A stretch of DNA of 64,000 nucleotides, from NCBI GenBank assembly GCA_003222245.1, contig QHVH01000020.1, positions 1-64,000 on the forward strand. The letters are read 5' to 3'. The translations under genes were made by a program, and so were the position numbers. This stretch comes from Blastocatellia bacterium AA13 (GTDB lineage Bacteria; Acidobacteriota; Blastocatellia; UBA7656). Positions 26,201 to 34,710 of this stretch are shown piece after piece; the first letter of the stretch is position 1, and each line of letters starts with the position of its first letter. The notes beneath the pieces are model-generated. The model was not told the DNA's origin. It saw only the letters and a list, made by a program, of their open reading frames with translations, and searched no databases.

Positions 26201-26494
26201 CGGCAGAAGAGTCGCGGCGGAGGCTTTCCCTTCGACCCTGGCGAGTAGCAATGCGGCCTCGCCTCGAATGTACCAATCGTTCTCCGCCAGGGCGGTTCTG
26301 ATTTCGGCCGCGGCTGAAGCGGCCTTTGACTCTACAAGCGAAAGAAGGGTTTTGACTCTTGCTTCGGAAGGATTCAGAGAGGAGTGCTGATCGTCGTGCT
26401 TTTCGATTTTTGTCCGGGAACTCTGACCCACGATCAGAGTCGGGTGCGTTATAACGATAAGCGCCGAGGTAATGAGGAGAACTCTTTTCATCAA
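23204..26494 (-). CDS. Giant exported HEAT-repeat protein
   Basis: A 1096-residue protein with a signal peptide (KRVLLITSALIVITHPTLIV) followed almost wholly by 31-residue HEAT units, about 33 of them. The unit pattern is D..VR.AAA.ALG.(L/I)GD.RAV..L...L.D, as in PBS-lyase-type HEAT proteins. Such proteins form a right-handed solenoid and bind other proteins; no enzyme domain is present. A linker rich in charged residues (DHDKADRARALEVLVEGV) near residue 860 may break the solenoid. It is followed on the same strand by two lipoproteins. Because it is exported, its partner is presumably a periplasmic or envelope protein, not phycobilisome-like. Confidence 0.9.
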   Translation of the reverse strand: MMKRVLLITSALIVITHPTLIVGQSSRTKIEKHDDQHSSLNPSEARVKTLLSLVESKAASAAAEIRTALAENDWYIRGEAALLLARVEGKASAATLLPLLSDENWFVRDCALRGLAALADPGLAESIRPLLKSPDAHTRASAAAALGRMKDAASADALIALLGDDDEVRRSAAAALGRIKAAPAADALIRLLNDQSIPLKLTAAEALGLIGDKRAESAIQSEFDKAAPEDAWKLAADLYRLGNKDHLDTISAVLGSEDSTTRREALDLLAELADSRALPAILALKSRTTDQAGKIEIAAAFGGFNSSNAAAALVEMCTEGDPRVRVSAIRAIGSAKKRFADYDSTGPAISALVGVLKKEQSDEVLSALADVLPILDRTRTADELLNSLGTDPKSDERVRKALALIQVTPEAVADRAKAGDTNERAHSLELLGRLGGRDSVLLIIETLKTEKSPLLRSKAADALGLLRDRRAVEPLVQASNASEPEVRAAAITALARVGDSAAGDTFFTAARDANPTVRDAALRALDTLGISIQRLTPDLASNNWQVRAAAATTLSRLGDPRAVPVLISALKDKEPRVRVECIRSLSSLGDKRAVDAFISALNDPNSEVRFNAAAALGDINDPRAVGPLSSLINDRDLRVSATAAEALARMQDPRAIRLMVDSLASADWKARARAAQVLSRIPERSFPAAAVDPLVKALRDPDLIVRYYTSEALVAASASAVPALVGLVRTGNVNERDRASRVLVRIGPASTDSLIRLLEDKSASSETRIEAARVLSKMREPRAVEAMLPLLRDPRFFARQQAAQCLGQVGAPALKPLIEMARASLPATREAVFEAIGIALFVARNLPPDAAGSSVDHDKADRARALEVLVEGVSDGAATARSSAVRALGESGDEAGVQPLIQLLLDESSPVRSLAASSLSRLGKAAFPRLIGALDDSRPSVRILAAQALGEMRSSEAVPSLVRIVKADRTAARADAIDALGKIGDPAALDAILAALSDGSVGVRRKSLASLSHFRDQRAIQALVSSLVDVDDECRQAAASGLGEIGNHHVIPLLERLADGDKNSDVRAAAVAAIERIRAQSPDNGSSAMTPRKSSQ

Positions 26495-26788
26495 GCGGAG
26501 TGACTCACGGCGAAAGCATCGGAGTCGATCATCGCGGGAAATTCTACAGCAGGCCGGAGCGCTTAGAAAGAGCGGGCAGCAAAATAATCCCCTCGATCAT
26601 TTTCAACTTTTGCTTCGTGCGCGGCCCGACTGTAATAAGAATAGACAAAGCAGCGCTTAGTCATGGGGGGAAGTTGGCCTCGGCGCTTGAGGACGAAGCG
26701 GGAATGGTACGTAAAATCGGGCGGCGAATGAAAACGTCCGCCGATGCATGCCACACCGGCGGACAATTTCCCAAGGATTGATTGATGA

Positions 26789-27157
26789 CTACGCTGCCAG
26801 CCTCTTCCCGGGCATTTCGTGTTCGAAGAAGGCTGGGTACTTCGAAAGAACTCTGACGATTACCGGAGACGCTTTGGGCACGTTGATTCTCAGGTATCGA
26901 AGAAGATGTCCAATCTCGGTCGGGGTCAGATCCTCGGCGCTTCTGCCTGTGATCCCCAGCGGGATTACATAAGAAGAGAGGTCTATCCCTGTTTTTCTCA
27001 AGCTGGTTTCCATCTCCGTATAAAAGAGCTCTCGGTCGGCGGGGGTCATTCCGGACACGCCGTCGCGAACAAGACTCTTAAGATCATCGGGCGAAATCGA
27101 TTTGAGGTCGACAAGCCCAACGCTGACCGACGATTTGTTCTGAACGTTTTTTTTCAT
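26789..27157 (-). CDS. Small cytosolic protein of unknown function
   Basis: A 122-residue protein starting MKKNVQNKSSVSVGLVDLKS; AAGGGTGA lies 8 bases upstream, which favours this ATG over one 48 codons earlier whose extra residues are not convincing. The sequence has three predicted helix-rich blocks: DDLKSLVRDGVSGM, TPADRELFYTEMETSLRK and TPTEIGHLLRYLRI followed by ASPVIVRVLSKYPAFFEHE. No family is recognised. The N-terminal NKSSVSV..VDLKS and the compact size are somewhat like leader-containing precursors, but no peptide-modifying enzyme is nearby. It is divergent from recA. Confidence 0.65.
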   Translation of the reverse strand: MKKNVQNKSSVSVGLVDLKSISPDDLKSLVRDGVSGMTPADRELFYTEMETSLRKTGIDLSSYVIPLGITGRSAEDLTPTEIGHLLRYLRINVPKASPVIVRVLSKYPAFFEHEMPGKRLAA

Positions 27158-27500
27158 GATTATTTCACCCTTGTTATCACTCTTACTTGTCTGCCGCGGG
27201 TGCAATCTGCCTGTGTAGGGATGGGTCACTGCACCGCATTTAACGCCATTCGAGCCGGCGTTGTTCCTCGGAGAAATCTGATTCTGCAATTCGCCTTCCA
27301 CTCGGTCGAACCTAAAATCGATGTCTTTCGCGCAGCCTCTTTGAGCAACCTATGTGCCAACAGGTTGCCTGACACGTCTAAAATCAAGCCGGACGACCGG
27401 TGAACGAACAAATCATCCTGGCTTGCGTTCAATGGCGCGGCAGCCCTCGCATCTTCAGATAGCCCTTTAATCAGCCGAGCCCCGTAAGTCCCAAATGTCC
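27158..27500. other. Intergenic region between the small gene and recA
   Basis: No gene is seen. It should contain the promoter of the divergent small gene. A TTGCAC is present on the minus strand about 60 bases upstream of its start codon, but no matching -10 box at a normal distance. No LexA-type operator was recognised. Confidence 0.4.
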
Positions 27501-27529
27501 TTAGGCGAATTTCGCGGCTATGCTATAAT
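27501..27529 (+). promoter_or_regulatory. Probable recA promoter
   Basis: TTAGGC (27501-27506), a 17-base spacer and a perfect TATAAT (27524-27529) lie about 50 bases before the recA start codon, giving a short leader. No SOS-box palindrome of the Gram-negative (CTGT-N8-ACAG) or Gram-positive (GAAC-N4-GTTC) type is visible in or beside it. Confidence 0.65.
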
Positions 27530-27577
27530 CCGTCCTCTTTTTTCCAGTCCCTTCAGTCGAAAGGAAGCACCCTCAAA

Positions 27578-28642
27578 ATGGCAGACCCAGGTAATGAACG
27601 CAACCGCGCCATAGAAATGGCGATCTCCCAGATAGAAAAGCAGTATGGCAAGGGTTCGATAATGCGACTCGGCGACAAAAAAGTCGTCGATGTTCCCGCA
27701 ATTTCGACCTCCTGTCTTAGCCTTGACGCCGCCATCGGAATAGGCGGAGTGCCACGGGGCAGAATAATCGAGATTTACGGCCCCGAGTCGGGCGGTAAGA
27801 CGACGTTGGCCCTCCATATCGTCGCCGAAGCCCAGAAACTTGGAGTCGCGGCTTATATAGACGCTGAGCACGCGCTTGATGCCCAGTACGCCGGCAAGCT
27901 CGGAGTCAATATAAACGACCTGTTCATATCCCAGCCCGATTCGGGTGAGCAGGCGCTCGAAATCGCCGAAGCTCTGGTCCGCTCAGGCGGAGTGGACGTG
28001 CTGGTGATTGATTCGGTCGCCGCGCTGGTGCCGAAGGCCGAGCTCGAAGGGGAGATGGGCGATTCGTTGCCCGGCCTGCAGGCAAGGCTAATGTCACAGG
28101 CCCTTCGAAAGCTTACGGCGGTTGTCTCGCGATCGAACACATGTCTCATTTTCATAAACCAGATTCGAGAGAAGATCGGCGTGATGTTCGGAAATCCCGA
28201 AACCACAACGGGCGGCCGCGCGTTGAAATTTTATTCGTCGGTGCGCCTCGAGATTCGGCGCATTAGCTCGATCAAGGATGGCGATAGCGTAGTGGGAAAC
28301 CGCACGAAGGTCAAAGTTGTCAAAAATAAGGTGGCGCCGCCATTTAAGGAAATCGAATTTGACCTAATGTACGGTGAGGGTCTTTCCAGAGAAGGTGACA
28401 TGCTCGATCTTGCCGTGGAAAACCGGATTGTGGAGAAGAGCGGTGCCTGGTTCAGCTTCAAAGGGGAAAGATTGGGACAGGGTCGAGAGAACGTGAAGAA
28501 CCTTTTGAAGTCCGATCCGAAGATCACTTCGCGGATCGAGTCTGAAGTTCGAAAGGCGCTGGGGCTTCCAGTAGGATCGGAACCCGAGCCGGAACCGGCC
28601 TCAAGCGCGAGCTCTTCACGCAAGGCGACAAGTAAAGAATAA
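27578..28642 (+). CDS. recA: Recombinase RecA
   Basis: A 354-residue RecA, the usual length. It forms ATP-dependent filaments on single-stranded DNA for homologous recombination and repair. Seen directly: N-terminal [20 protein letters not shown], Walker [17 protein letters not shown], Walker [16 protein letters not shown], loop L1 [20 protein letters not shown], loop L2 [21 protein letters not shown], and the acidic/Ser-rich tail. AGGAAG stands upstream of the ATG. There is no recX directly downstream; the next gene is an RDD protein. The sequence is complete and unremarkable. Confidence 0.99.
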   Translation: MADPGNERNRAIEMAISQIEKQYGKGSIMRLGDKKVVDVPAISTSCLSLDAAIGIGGVPRGRIIEIYGPESGGKTTLALHIVAEAQKLGVAAYIDAEHALDAQYAGKLGVNINDLFISQPDSGEQALEIAEALVRSGGVDVLVIDSVAALVPKAELEGEMGDSLPGLQARLMSQALRKLTAVVSRSNTCLIFINQIREKIGVMFGNPETTTGGRALKFYSSVRLEIRRISSIKDGDSVVGNRTKVKVVKNKVAPPFKEIEFDLMYGEGLSREGDMLDLAVENRIVEKSGAWFSFKGERLGQGRENVKNLLKSDPKITSRIESEVRKALGLPVGSEPEPEPASSASSSRKATSKE

Positions 28643-28742
28643 CTACAAGCCGGGTTTATACTGCTCCGAGTCTCGTCTATTTGAGATTGGGAGCGGCGAC
28701 TCCGCGGCGCTTGGCGGCGTGAAAACTGTTAAGCCCTAAGTT

Positions 28743-28758
28743 CCGCGGAAGTCCGCGG
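28743..28758. other. Short palindrome in the recA-RDD spacer
   Basis: ccgcgga-ag-tccgcgg is a perfect 7-base inverted repeat with a 2-base centre. It could be a protein-binding site or part of a weak terminator; no T-run follows. Confidence 0.35.
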
Positions 28759-28849
28759 ATAAATAGATTGACCTGTCGCTCACCTTTTGATAGTATCGCG
28801 CCCGAATCACACAGCAGGGCGCCCCTTAAACCCAGAGGTGCTTACAAGG

Positions 28850-30076
28850 ATGATCTGTCAGAGCTGCGGGCATGATAACCCGGGCACGCCTACTCGTTGC
28901 AGTAGCTGCGGGCAAATCACATCACGTCGTATGCGATCGGTTGGTAATTCCAGGCTGATCGAGTTCCCAAAACAACCCAACAGAGAGGCAGGACGCGACA
29001 CTCCCAAGCCTGCGGTTCCCGCGTGGCGAGCGGAGGTGAGCGAACGCGTTCGCGCGTCGCGCGCGAGACGAAGTTCGGAGAGTGAGGGAGCCGCTAGTGA
29101 GGCTCCGGCAGCTAATGCTCCAGCAGCTAATGCTCCAGAGGTGTCCAACAAGGAAACATCCGTCACTACAGGTGTATCGATTCCCAGATCCGACAATCCG
29201 CTTGTGGAAGCTGCACTCAACAGGGTCAGGCGCGCCGCAGGCACTGGTTTCTCGCCCTCCGGGGCCGCCGGAAGCCGTAACTCGCGCAGCTTCGCGGCGC
29301 CGAGCGTATCCGCCGATCGCGATGCTACCGCGAAAGCGCTGCAACCTGAGCCGGAGTACGTCATAGAACGAGCGGCACGACCGCTTCCGGGCCGAGCGAA
29401 ACCGGTGATCAAGTCTTCGGTCGCTCTCGCCGATGCCGCCGTTTACGATGCGCCGCCGCGAAAACGTTCGATTCCGAAGCCTGATCGCGCGGAAGAACCA
29501 ACCAATACGCGGGCACTTGAAGAATCTTCGATGGGCGTCTTGTCAGGCACTCAAACTGTCGGTGAGTTCTCGCTGGCTGAACCGATTGATGAGATCGAGC
29601 CTCGCGACTATCTGGCCGACGAGATCAGGCGAGTTGATCGAGCGCTTAACCAGGAAAAACATAGATCGGATGGGGCTTCGGTGCTTGCTCAGCTTACGAC
29701 GAACGTGCTCGATCTTCTGGTCATAGCGATCTCCTCGATGCCGTTTCTCGTGCTCATTTCCCTCAATCACGCCGCCTACTTTGAACGGAACACGCGTATA
29801 GCCGGGATCGCTATCGTGCTCGTATTGTCCTTCTTCTATCTCGCCCTGACTCACTGCCTCGGCGGCAGGACGTTTGGGATGATGTTGACCGGAACGCGAG
29901 TCGTTGCGGCGGGATCAAGTCTAGCGCCTTCGCTGTCTCGATCGCTTCGACGCACGGTCGGCTACTATTTTGCGATGGCGCCGGCGGGACTCGGGTTTCT
30001 ATGGGCGGCCGTCAGCGGGAGCCGGCGCGGTTTGCACGATATTATCGGGGGCACGGCCGTTATCAGGGACCGTTGA
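28850..30076 (+). CDS. RDD-family membrane protein with N-terminal zinc ribbon
   Basis: A 408-residue protein read from ATG at 28850, because the zinc ribbon starts there (MICQSCGHDNPGTPTRCSSC) and AGAGGTG lies about 10 bases upstream. The four cysteines form a CxxC...CxxC pair. Residues about 30-280 are disordered and charged, with a short repeat PAANAPAANAP. The last 130 residues are an RDD domain with three or four membrane segments (VLDLLVIAISSMPFLVLISL; IAIVLVLSFFYLAL; YYFAMAPAGLGFLWA) and the typical GGRTFGMMLTGTRVV and RRGLHDIIGGT. RDD proteins are implicated in ion or small-molecule transport. The ribbon-linker-RDD layout is frequent in Acidobacteria. Confidence 0.85.
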   Translation: MICQSCGHDNPGTPTRCSSCGQITSRRMRSVGNSRLIEFPKQPNREAGRDTPKPAVPAWRAEVSERVRASRARRSSESEGAASEAPAANAPAANAPEVSNKETSVTTGVSIPRSDNPLVEAALNRVRRAAGTGFSPSGAAGSRNSRSFAAPSVSADRDATAKALQPEPEYVIERAARPLPGRAKPVIKSSVALADAAVYDAPPRKRSIPKPDRAEEPTNTRALEESSMGVLSGTQTVGEFSLAEPIDEIEPRDYLADEIRRVDRALNQEKHRSDGASVLAQLTTNVLDLLVIAISSMPFLVLISLNHAAYFERNTRIAGIAIVLVLSFFYLALTHCLGGRTFGMMLTGTRVVAAGSSLAPSLSRSLRRTVGYYFAMAPAGLGFLWAAVSGSRRGLHDIIGGTAVIRDR

Positions 30077-30114
30077 ACGTCGCGCTAAGTTTGTAAACAC
30101 CTCCCTGCCTTTCA

Positions 30115-31797
30115 ATGGATAATCTCTTCCTGTCTCATCTGGTGGTCGAGATTCGTCCAGCAATCCTGAATAAACAAATCAATACAGCGTCAATGGTCGA
30201 CCAGAATCTGGTCCTGGGCTTCGATGGTCTTATCGGTCAGCGCCTTCTTGTCGGCCTTGATCCCGCGAGTCCGGCCCTCTATCTGGCGAGACGCTGGCCG
30301 AAGTCGAAATCGCGTCATCCGGGCGCAAGCCTGATGAAATTAGATCAACTGAACGGAATGACCGTGACCGAGGTTTCCAAGCATCCGAGTGATCGATTAG
30401 TGAGGCTAACGCTCTTGTCTCCGACAGACTCATCGAAATCTCATCTCGTGCTTTCGATGACTGGGCGAGCGGCCAACGTCTTTCTGTTTGATAATGAAAA
30501 CATCCTTGCAGGGAGACTGCTCAATAGAAAGGGTCCGATTCCTGAATGGAACTGGAAGGATGAGCCGGAAGCGGATGACTCGGCGGCAGCGGTTGGCGAA
30601 GGCTCGACTGCACCGCTCCTTCGGCTCGGCGCCCAGTTGGAGCGAGAATCGAGCTTTCGAGCCGAGCAGTTTCGCGATGCAGGTCGGAATCCAAGCGACG
30701 TGCTCCGTGAATTGCTGAGCGAGTCGCCAAAAGCACTGGTCTATTCGTCAATTCCCCTCGATCAAATTGGGACCGCTCTGACCGATCCAATAAAATCGCT
30801 TGCGCTTTCGAGCGTTGAGCTGACACACCTGGCCGGTTATAGCCGCTACTGTTTTGAGACTTTTTCTGAGGCGGCTGAAAGCTACTACGCCGCTAGGCAG
30901 GCCGCTGCATCGTTATTAGAAAGACTGTCGACTCTTAGAAGGGAATTGACCGCGGCGGTTCGGAAGAGAGGGGCGCAATTAGCGTCTGTTGAATCCGATC
31001 TCGAAAAGTATTCCGATCCAGATCGATTCAGAAAATTCGGAGACCTGATCCTCGCGAGCCTGAATTCGGCCCGAATCGCCGGAGAATCCATCAGGTTGAT
31101 CGACTATTTCGATCCGGAGCAAAAAGAAATAGAGATACCGCTCCCGCCGAAGAGTACTCTCAAGCAAGCCGCCGCTCACTACTATCAACTTCATTCGAAA
31201 GCCAGGCGAGCACTGGAAGATCTCGTTCCGCGCGCGAAAAAATTGCGCGCTCAATTGGATCGCCTGACTGAGCTTCTAACCGCGCTTACCGATGATCCGT
31301 CTTCGTCCACGCTAACGAGAGTGCGGGCAGAGTTGGATAAAGCGCTCGGGAAACAGACTTCAAAGTCAGGAGCTTCAACCCAGAAGCGTCCAAAACGGGA
31401 CGCGCCGAAGCCTCAAGGAAGGCGCTTCGAGTCTTCGGACGGATTCGAGATAATTGTCGGTAGAACTGATGTCGAGAATGACTCTATTACATTCAGGATT
31501 GCGGGGTCTCAAGATGTCTGGCTTCATGCCGCTGACTATCCCGGATCGCACGTGATGATTCGCAACCCAAGTCGCCAAGCCGTACCGCATCGAACGATCG
31601 TCGAGGCTGCTCAACTTGCTGCGTTTTATTCCAGTGCGAAGAATGAGAAGAAGGCGGCGGTGCATTACACACAAAAGAAATTCGTGAGCAAACCGCCTCG
31701 CGCAAAACCCGGGCTCGTCCGCCTTTCGTCGTTCAAAACAGTTATGGTTGAGCCGAATCGGCGAGTAGGAGGGGAGAAGAACGATCAGGTTGAATAG
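30115..31797 (+). CDS. rqcH: RqcH / NFACT-family ribosome quality-control protein
   Basis: A 560-residue homologue of Rqc2/RqcH, which binds stalled 50S-peptidyl-tRNA complexes and adds C-terminal alanine tails. The NFACT-N domain starts MDNLFLSHLVVEIRPAILN; the functionally important Asp-Arg pair is present as Asp93-Arg94 (PSDRLVRL), followed by LVLSMTGRAANVFLFD. A coiled-coil middle (about 270-430) leads to the NFACT-R domain (FEIIVGRTDVEND, DVWLHAADYPGSHVMIR, TIVEAAQLAAFYSSAKNEKK, VHYTQKKFV). The gene follows the RDD gene by 38 bases on the same strand and may share its transcript. Confidence 0.92.
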   Translation: MDNLFLSHLVVEIRPAILNKQINTASMVDQNLVLGFDGLIGQRLLVGLDPASPALYLARRWPKSKSRHPGASLMKLDQLNGMTVTEVSKHPSDRLVRLTLLSPTDSSKSHLVLSMTGRAANVFLFDNENILAGRLLNRKGPIPEWNWKDEPEADDSAAAVGEGSTAPLLRLGAQLERESSFRAEQFRDAGRNPSDVLRELLSESPKALVYSSIPLDQIGTALTDPIKSLALSSVELTHLAGYSRYCFETFSEAAESYYAARQAAASLLERLSTLRRELTAAVRKRGAQLASVESDLEKYSDPDRFRKFGDLILASLNSARIAGESIRLIDYFDPEQKEIEIPLPPKSTLKQAAAHYYQLHSKARRALEDLVPRAKKLRAQLDRLTELLTALTDDPSSSTLTRVRAELDKALGKQTSKSGASTQKRPKRDAPKPQGRRFESSDGFEIIVGRTDVENDSITFRIAGSQDVWLHAADYPGSHVMIRNPSRQAVPHRTIVEAAQLAAFYSSAKNEKKAAVHYTQKKFVSKPPRAKPGLVRLSSFKTVMVEPNRRVGGEKNDQVE

Positions 31798-31845
31798 GCG
31801 AGCTTCCGACTTTCCCGGCTCCAATTTCAGCTTTGAATGATTGCG

Positions 31846-32733
31846 TCACTTCACCGGCGTGAAGGCATCCCAGTCGTAAGTGATTCCCAAAGACAGGCCG
31901 GTCTTCGGCGCGCGATCCGAAAGACCAAACACGCCGGCGGCGTTCCAGCGGAGACCCAATGCCTTGATCTGAGCGCCCAATCGGGCAGTCGAGAAATCCT
32001 CCGTGCCTAACGGCGCGTGGTTTCTTGTCGAGTGAAAACCATTTACTTCGCCGACCAGATTGAGTTTGTCCGAAACGCTGTAGATTCCCGCCAGGCCATA
32101 CAGCAACACGTCGTTTTGCGTAAATCGATCAAGCGGCGCCTGTAGAATTCCTAGACCGACGTTGCCGAACAGGTTCAGCTTGTCTTTGTGGAATTTCTTG
32201 CCGGCGGTCACCATCCCATAGAAATTTGTCGTGTTAGTGCCGATACCGAGCGCCTGATCGGTGTTCGGCAACTGAATTCCAAAGCGAAAGCCGAGCGAGG
32301 GAGCGCGCGCCGTTTCGTTGCGGAGCTTCATTTTCATCCAGAGCGTCACGTCTCCGACATCATTCGTGTCCGATTCGTTCAACCCAAGCTTGAGTGGAAT
32401 AGGCGAAGGCACGCGGCTCTTGACGGACAACAGATTGTGTACCGTCCAGTCGATTTGGAATTCTATGTTTGAAGACATGCCGAAGCTCAGGCGTGCGTCC
32501 CCGATCTTCGTCAGATCGCCTCGAAGGCCGGACAGGGTGAACTTTTGATCCTGTAGAAAATCGAATCCCACTTCTATTCGAATGACACCCGGCCTCACAA
32601 TATCCACATCTTCGGTAAGCAGCGGCTTCTGTTGAGCCAAAGCCGACGAGGCGCAAGCACCTACAAAAATAAGCGCGGAGAGAATCCGAAACCAGCGGGC
32701 CGGAATCTTGCGATGCGCATCGTGGTCGATCAT
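31846..32733 (-). CDS. Outer-membrane beta-barrel protein of unknown cargo
   Basis: A 295-residue protein with a signal peptide (FRILSALIFVGACASSALAQ) and alternating beta strands ending in an aromatic/charged strand (LSLGITYDWDAFTPVK). The pattern SFGMSSNIEFQIDWTVHNLL, GDVTLWMKMKLRN and NFYGMVTAGKKF resembles the transporter-like barrels annotated with phenol-degradation (MetA-pathway) loci. The function is not known. It lies 75 bases after glgC on the same strand; no functional link is apparent. Confidence 0.75.
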   Translation of the reverse strand: MIDHDAHRKIPARWFRILSALIFVGACASSALAQQKPLLTEDVDIVRPGVIRIEVGFDFLQDQKFTLSGLRGDLTKIGDARLSFGMSSNIEFQIDWTVHNLLSVKSRVPSPIPLKLGLNESDTNDVGDVTLWMKMKLRNETARAPSLGFRFGIQLPNTDQALGIGTNTTNFYGMVTAGKKFHKDKLNLFGNVGLGILQAPLDRFTQNDVLLYGLAGIYSVSDKLNLVGEVNGFHSTRNHAPLGTEDFSTARLGAQIKALGLRWNAAGVFGLSDRAPKTGLSLGITYDWDAFTPVK

Positions 32734-32808
32734 TGTGCGGCGATTCTATGAGCGGGGCAGGGGAGAAGTCAAACTGATGCTCGGATTCGGAGGACTCTGT
32801 TTTTGAAT

Positions 32809-34101
32809 TCAGATTACGGCGCCGTCTTCTATGAGCCCATTCTTGGGCACGATTACGATCCCGTCTCTGACGAAGTAACCGGGGCCGTCGTGATGCTGAA
32901 GCTGGGCTTCGTTTAAGATCCGCACTCCCGCGCCGATCCTCGCGTTTTTATCGATGATGGCCCTGCGTATCAAACAGTTCCGGCCCACTCCTATTCTTGG
33001 CTGGCCATTTTCCAGATCCTGCTCCATCTCGTCAATTGTCTGATAGTAGTCGGCTCCCATCATAAGAACGCCCTCGAGCCTCGAGCCGTGCTCTACGCGG
33101 CTCCTGATTCCGATTATCGAGTCGGTTACCGTAGCGCCGTTGATTATGCAGCCTTCGGTTATGATCGAGCTTTGGATGTGGCAGTCCAGCAGCTTTGAGC
33201 CGGGTAGAAATCTCGGCCTCGTGTACATCGGCGTTTCGGCGTCGAAGAAATTGAAAGGCGGAAGCGGTAGAGTCATTGCTATGTTCGTGCGGTAAAACGC
33301 TCCTATGGTACCGATATCTTCCCAGTAGCCGTCGAATAAATAAGCCTGCACGTTGTGGGTCGACAGCGCGGAAGGTATGACTTCCTTTCCAAAGTCAACC
33401 GCATGAGGCTGTGTCTCGAGGAGCAGGTTCCGCAGTTTGTCTTTCTTGAATACGTATATTCCCATCGACGCAAGAAAGGGCCGCTTTTCGGCTTCTTGCG
33501 GGGAAAGCCCGAGAGAAGTCGTGTCGATTCGCATTTCCTGAAGCCGCTCACCGGTGGGCTTCTCGCGAAATTCAACGACGCGGCCCGATCGATCGATCTT
33601 GAGCAGGCCGAATCCGCTCGCGTCGGCTTCATTCGCGGCGGTGACCGAAATCGTGGCGTCGGCGCCCGTCTGAAAGTGTCGATCGATGAACTTTCGGTAG
33701 TCCATTCGGTACAGATGATCGCCCGAGAGCACGAGAACGGTGTCGCTCTTGTAATCCTCAAGATGATGAAAGACCTGCCGTACGGCGTCCGCTGTGCCCT
33801 GAAACCAATCGGGTCTCTCGGGCGTGATGTCCGCCGCCAAGACCTCCACGAATCCGTTTGTGAACCTGCTGAACCGGTAGGTACGCGCTATGTGACTGTT
33901 AAGCGAAGCGGAGTTGAATTGGGTAAGGATGAAGATCCGATGAATATCGGAGTTGATGCAATTCGACACGGGAATGTCGATCAGCCGATAGTTGCCGGCG
34001 AGCGGCACCGCCGGTTTCGCTCGGAGCCTGGTTAGCGGATACAACCGTGCCCCGGCGCCGCCGCCGAGGATTATCGCAATGACATTATTCATGCTCACCA
34101 A
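32809..34101 (-). CDS. glgC: Glucose-1-phosphate adenylyltransferase
   Basis: A 430-residue ADP-glucose pyrophosphorylase, the committing step of glycogen synthesis from glucose-1-phosphate and ATP. Seen: [50 protein letters not shown], the substrate-binding EFREKPTG region, [20 protein letters not shown], and the C-terminal left-handed beta-helix ([18 protein letters not shown]). The TTG start with AGGA 7-8 bases before it is plausible; ATG at 34092, three codons later, is the alternative. The gene starts 22 bases after yraN. No other glycogen genes are in the window. Confidence 0.96.
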   Translation of the reverse strand: MVSMNNVIAIILGGGAGARLYPLTRLRAKPAVPLAGNYRLIDIPVSNCINSDIHRIFILTQFNSASLNSHIARTYRFSRFTNGFVEVLAADITPERPDWFQGTADAVRQVFHHLEDYKSDTVLVLSGDHLYRMDYRKFIDRHFQTGADATISVTAANEADASGFGLLKIDRSGRVVEFREKPTGERLQEMRIDTTSLGLSPQEAEKRPFLASMGIYVFKKDKLRNLLLETQPHAVDFGKEVIPSALSTHNVQAYLFDGYWEDIGTIGAFYRTNIAMTLPLPPFNFFDAETPMYTRPRFLPGSKLLDCHIQSSIITEGCIINGATVTDSIIGIRSRVEHGSRLEGVLMMGADYYQTIDEMEQDLENGQPRIGVGRNCLIRRAIIDKNARIGAGVRILNEAQLQHHDGPGYFVRDGIVIVPKNGLIEDGAVI

Positions 34102-34123
34102 CTGAATTCCTCTCCAGCCCGGC

Positions 34124-34627
34124 TCATGTGCTGGAATATCGTTCGAAGTACCTGCTTCTCTGAAAAATTGAGTCCGAGAAATAACCCGGCAGAAGCTCCA
34201 GGATGAAGCCTCCGTCGCCGGGAATTACGGTGACCACGTCGAACCGATAGGTTTCTTCACTCACTTTCATCATTTGCCGGTATCGGCGCGCCGCGCGAGC
34301 TATCTGCCGTTGCTTGCGCAGATCGACCGCGCGCTCCGGCGCTGAAAAGACATCAGAAGCGCGCGTCTTGACTTCAACGAATACGAGCGTGTCCTTGTCA
34401 TAAGCTACGATGTCGATCTCACCCGTGATCTTCTGATTCCTGAGCCCGCGTCCCAGTGGAACTATGAAGTTTGTCGCGACGATCAGATATCCGGCTTCGC
34501 GTTCAAGATATTGGAGAGCTGCTCGCTCGCCTCTGGAGCCGAGCTCGAGATGCGCCGCTTGAATAGGACCCGCGCCTTCGGAGGCACGGATTCGGCCGGA
34601 GACGAGCTTCTTTATCGCATCGAGCAT
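34124..34627 (-). CDS. yraN: YraN-family (UPF0102) nuclease-fold protein
   Basis: A 167-residue protein with the family marks [35 protein letters not shown] (the D...ExK core of the PD-(D/E)XK fold), [15 protein letters not shown] and RYRFDVVTV-type ending. YraN proteins are predicted Holliday-junction-related endonucleases, but activity is poorly defined. The N-terminal 25 residues are an extra, charged extension. Divergent from der with 83 bases between. Confidence 0.9.
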   Translation of the reverse strand: MLDAIKKLVSGRIRASEGAGPIQAAHLELGSRGERAALQYLEREAGYLIVATNFIVPLGRGLRNQKITGEIDIVAYDKDTLVFVEVKTRASDVFSAPERAVDLRKQRQIARAARRYRQMMKVSEETYRFDVVTVIPGDGGFILELLPGYFSDSIFQRSRYFERYSST

Positions 34628-34710
34628 TGCTAAAGCTTCCCGCGCCGAATATTAACGGCCGGAGCGCAGCTTGTAAAAGTCATAGCCGCTGGCTAGATTG
34701 GAAAGCTTGT

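Noticed and set aside
27478-27577. LexA/SOS operator before recA
   Set aside because: No CTGT-N8-ACAG or GAAC-N4-GTTC palindrome could be found near the promoter.
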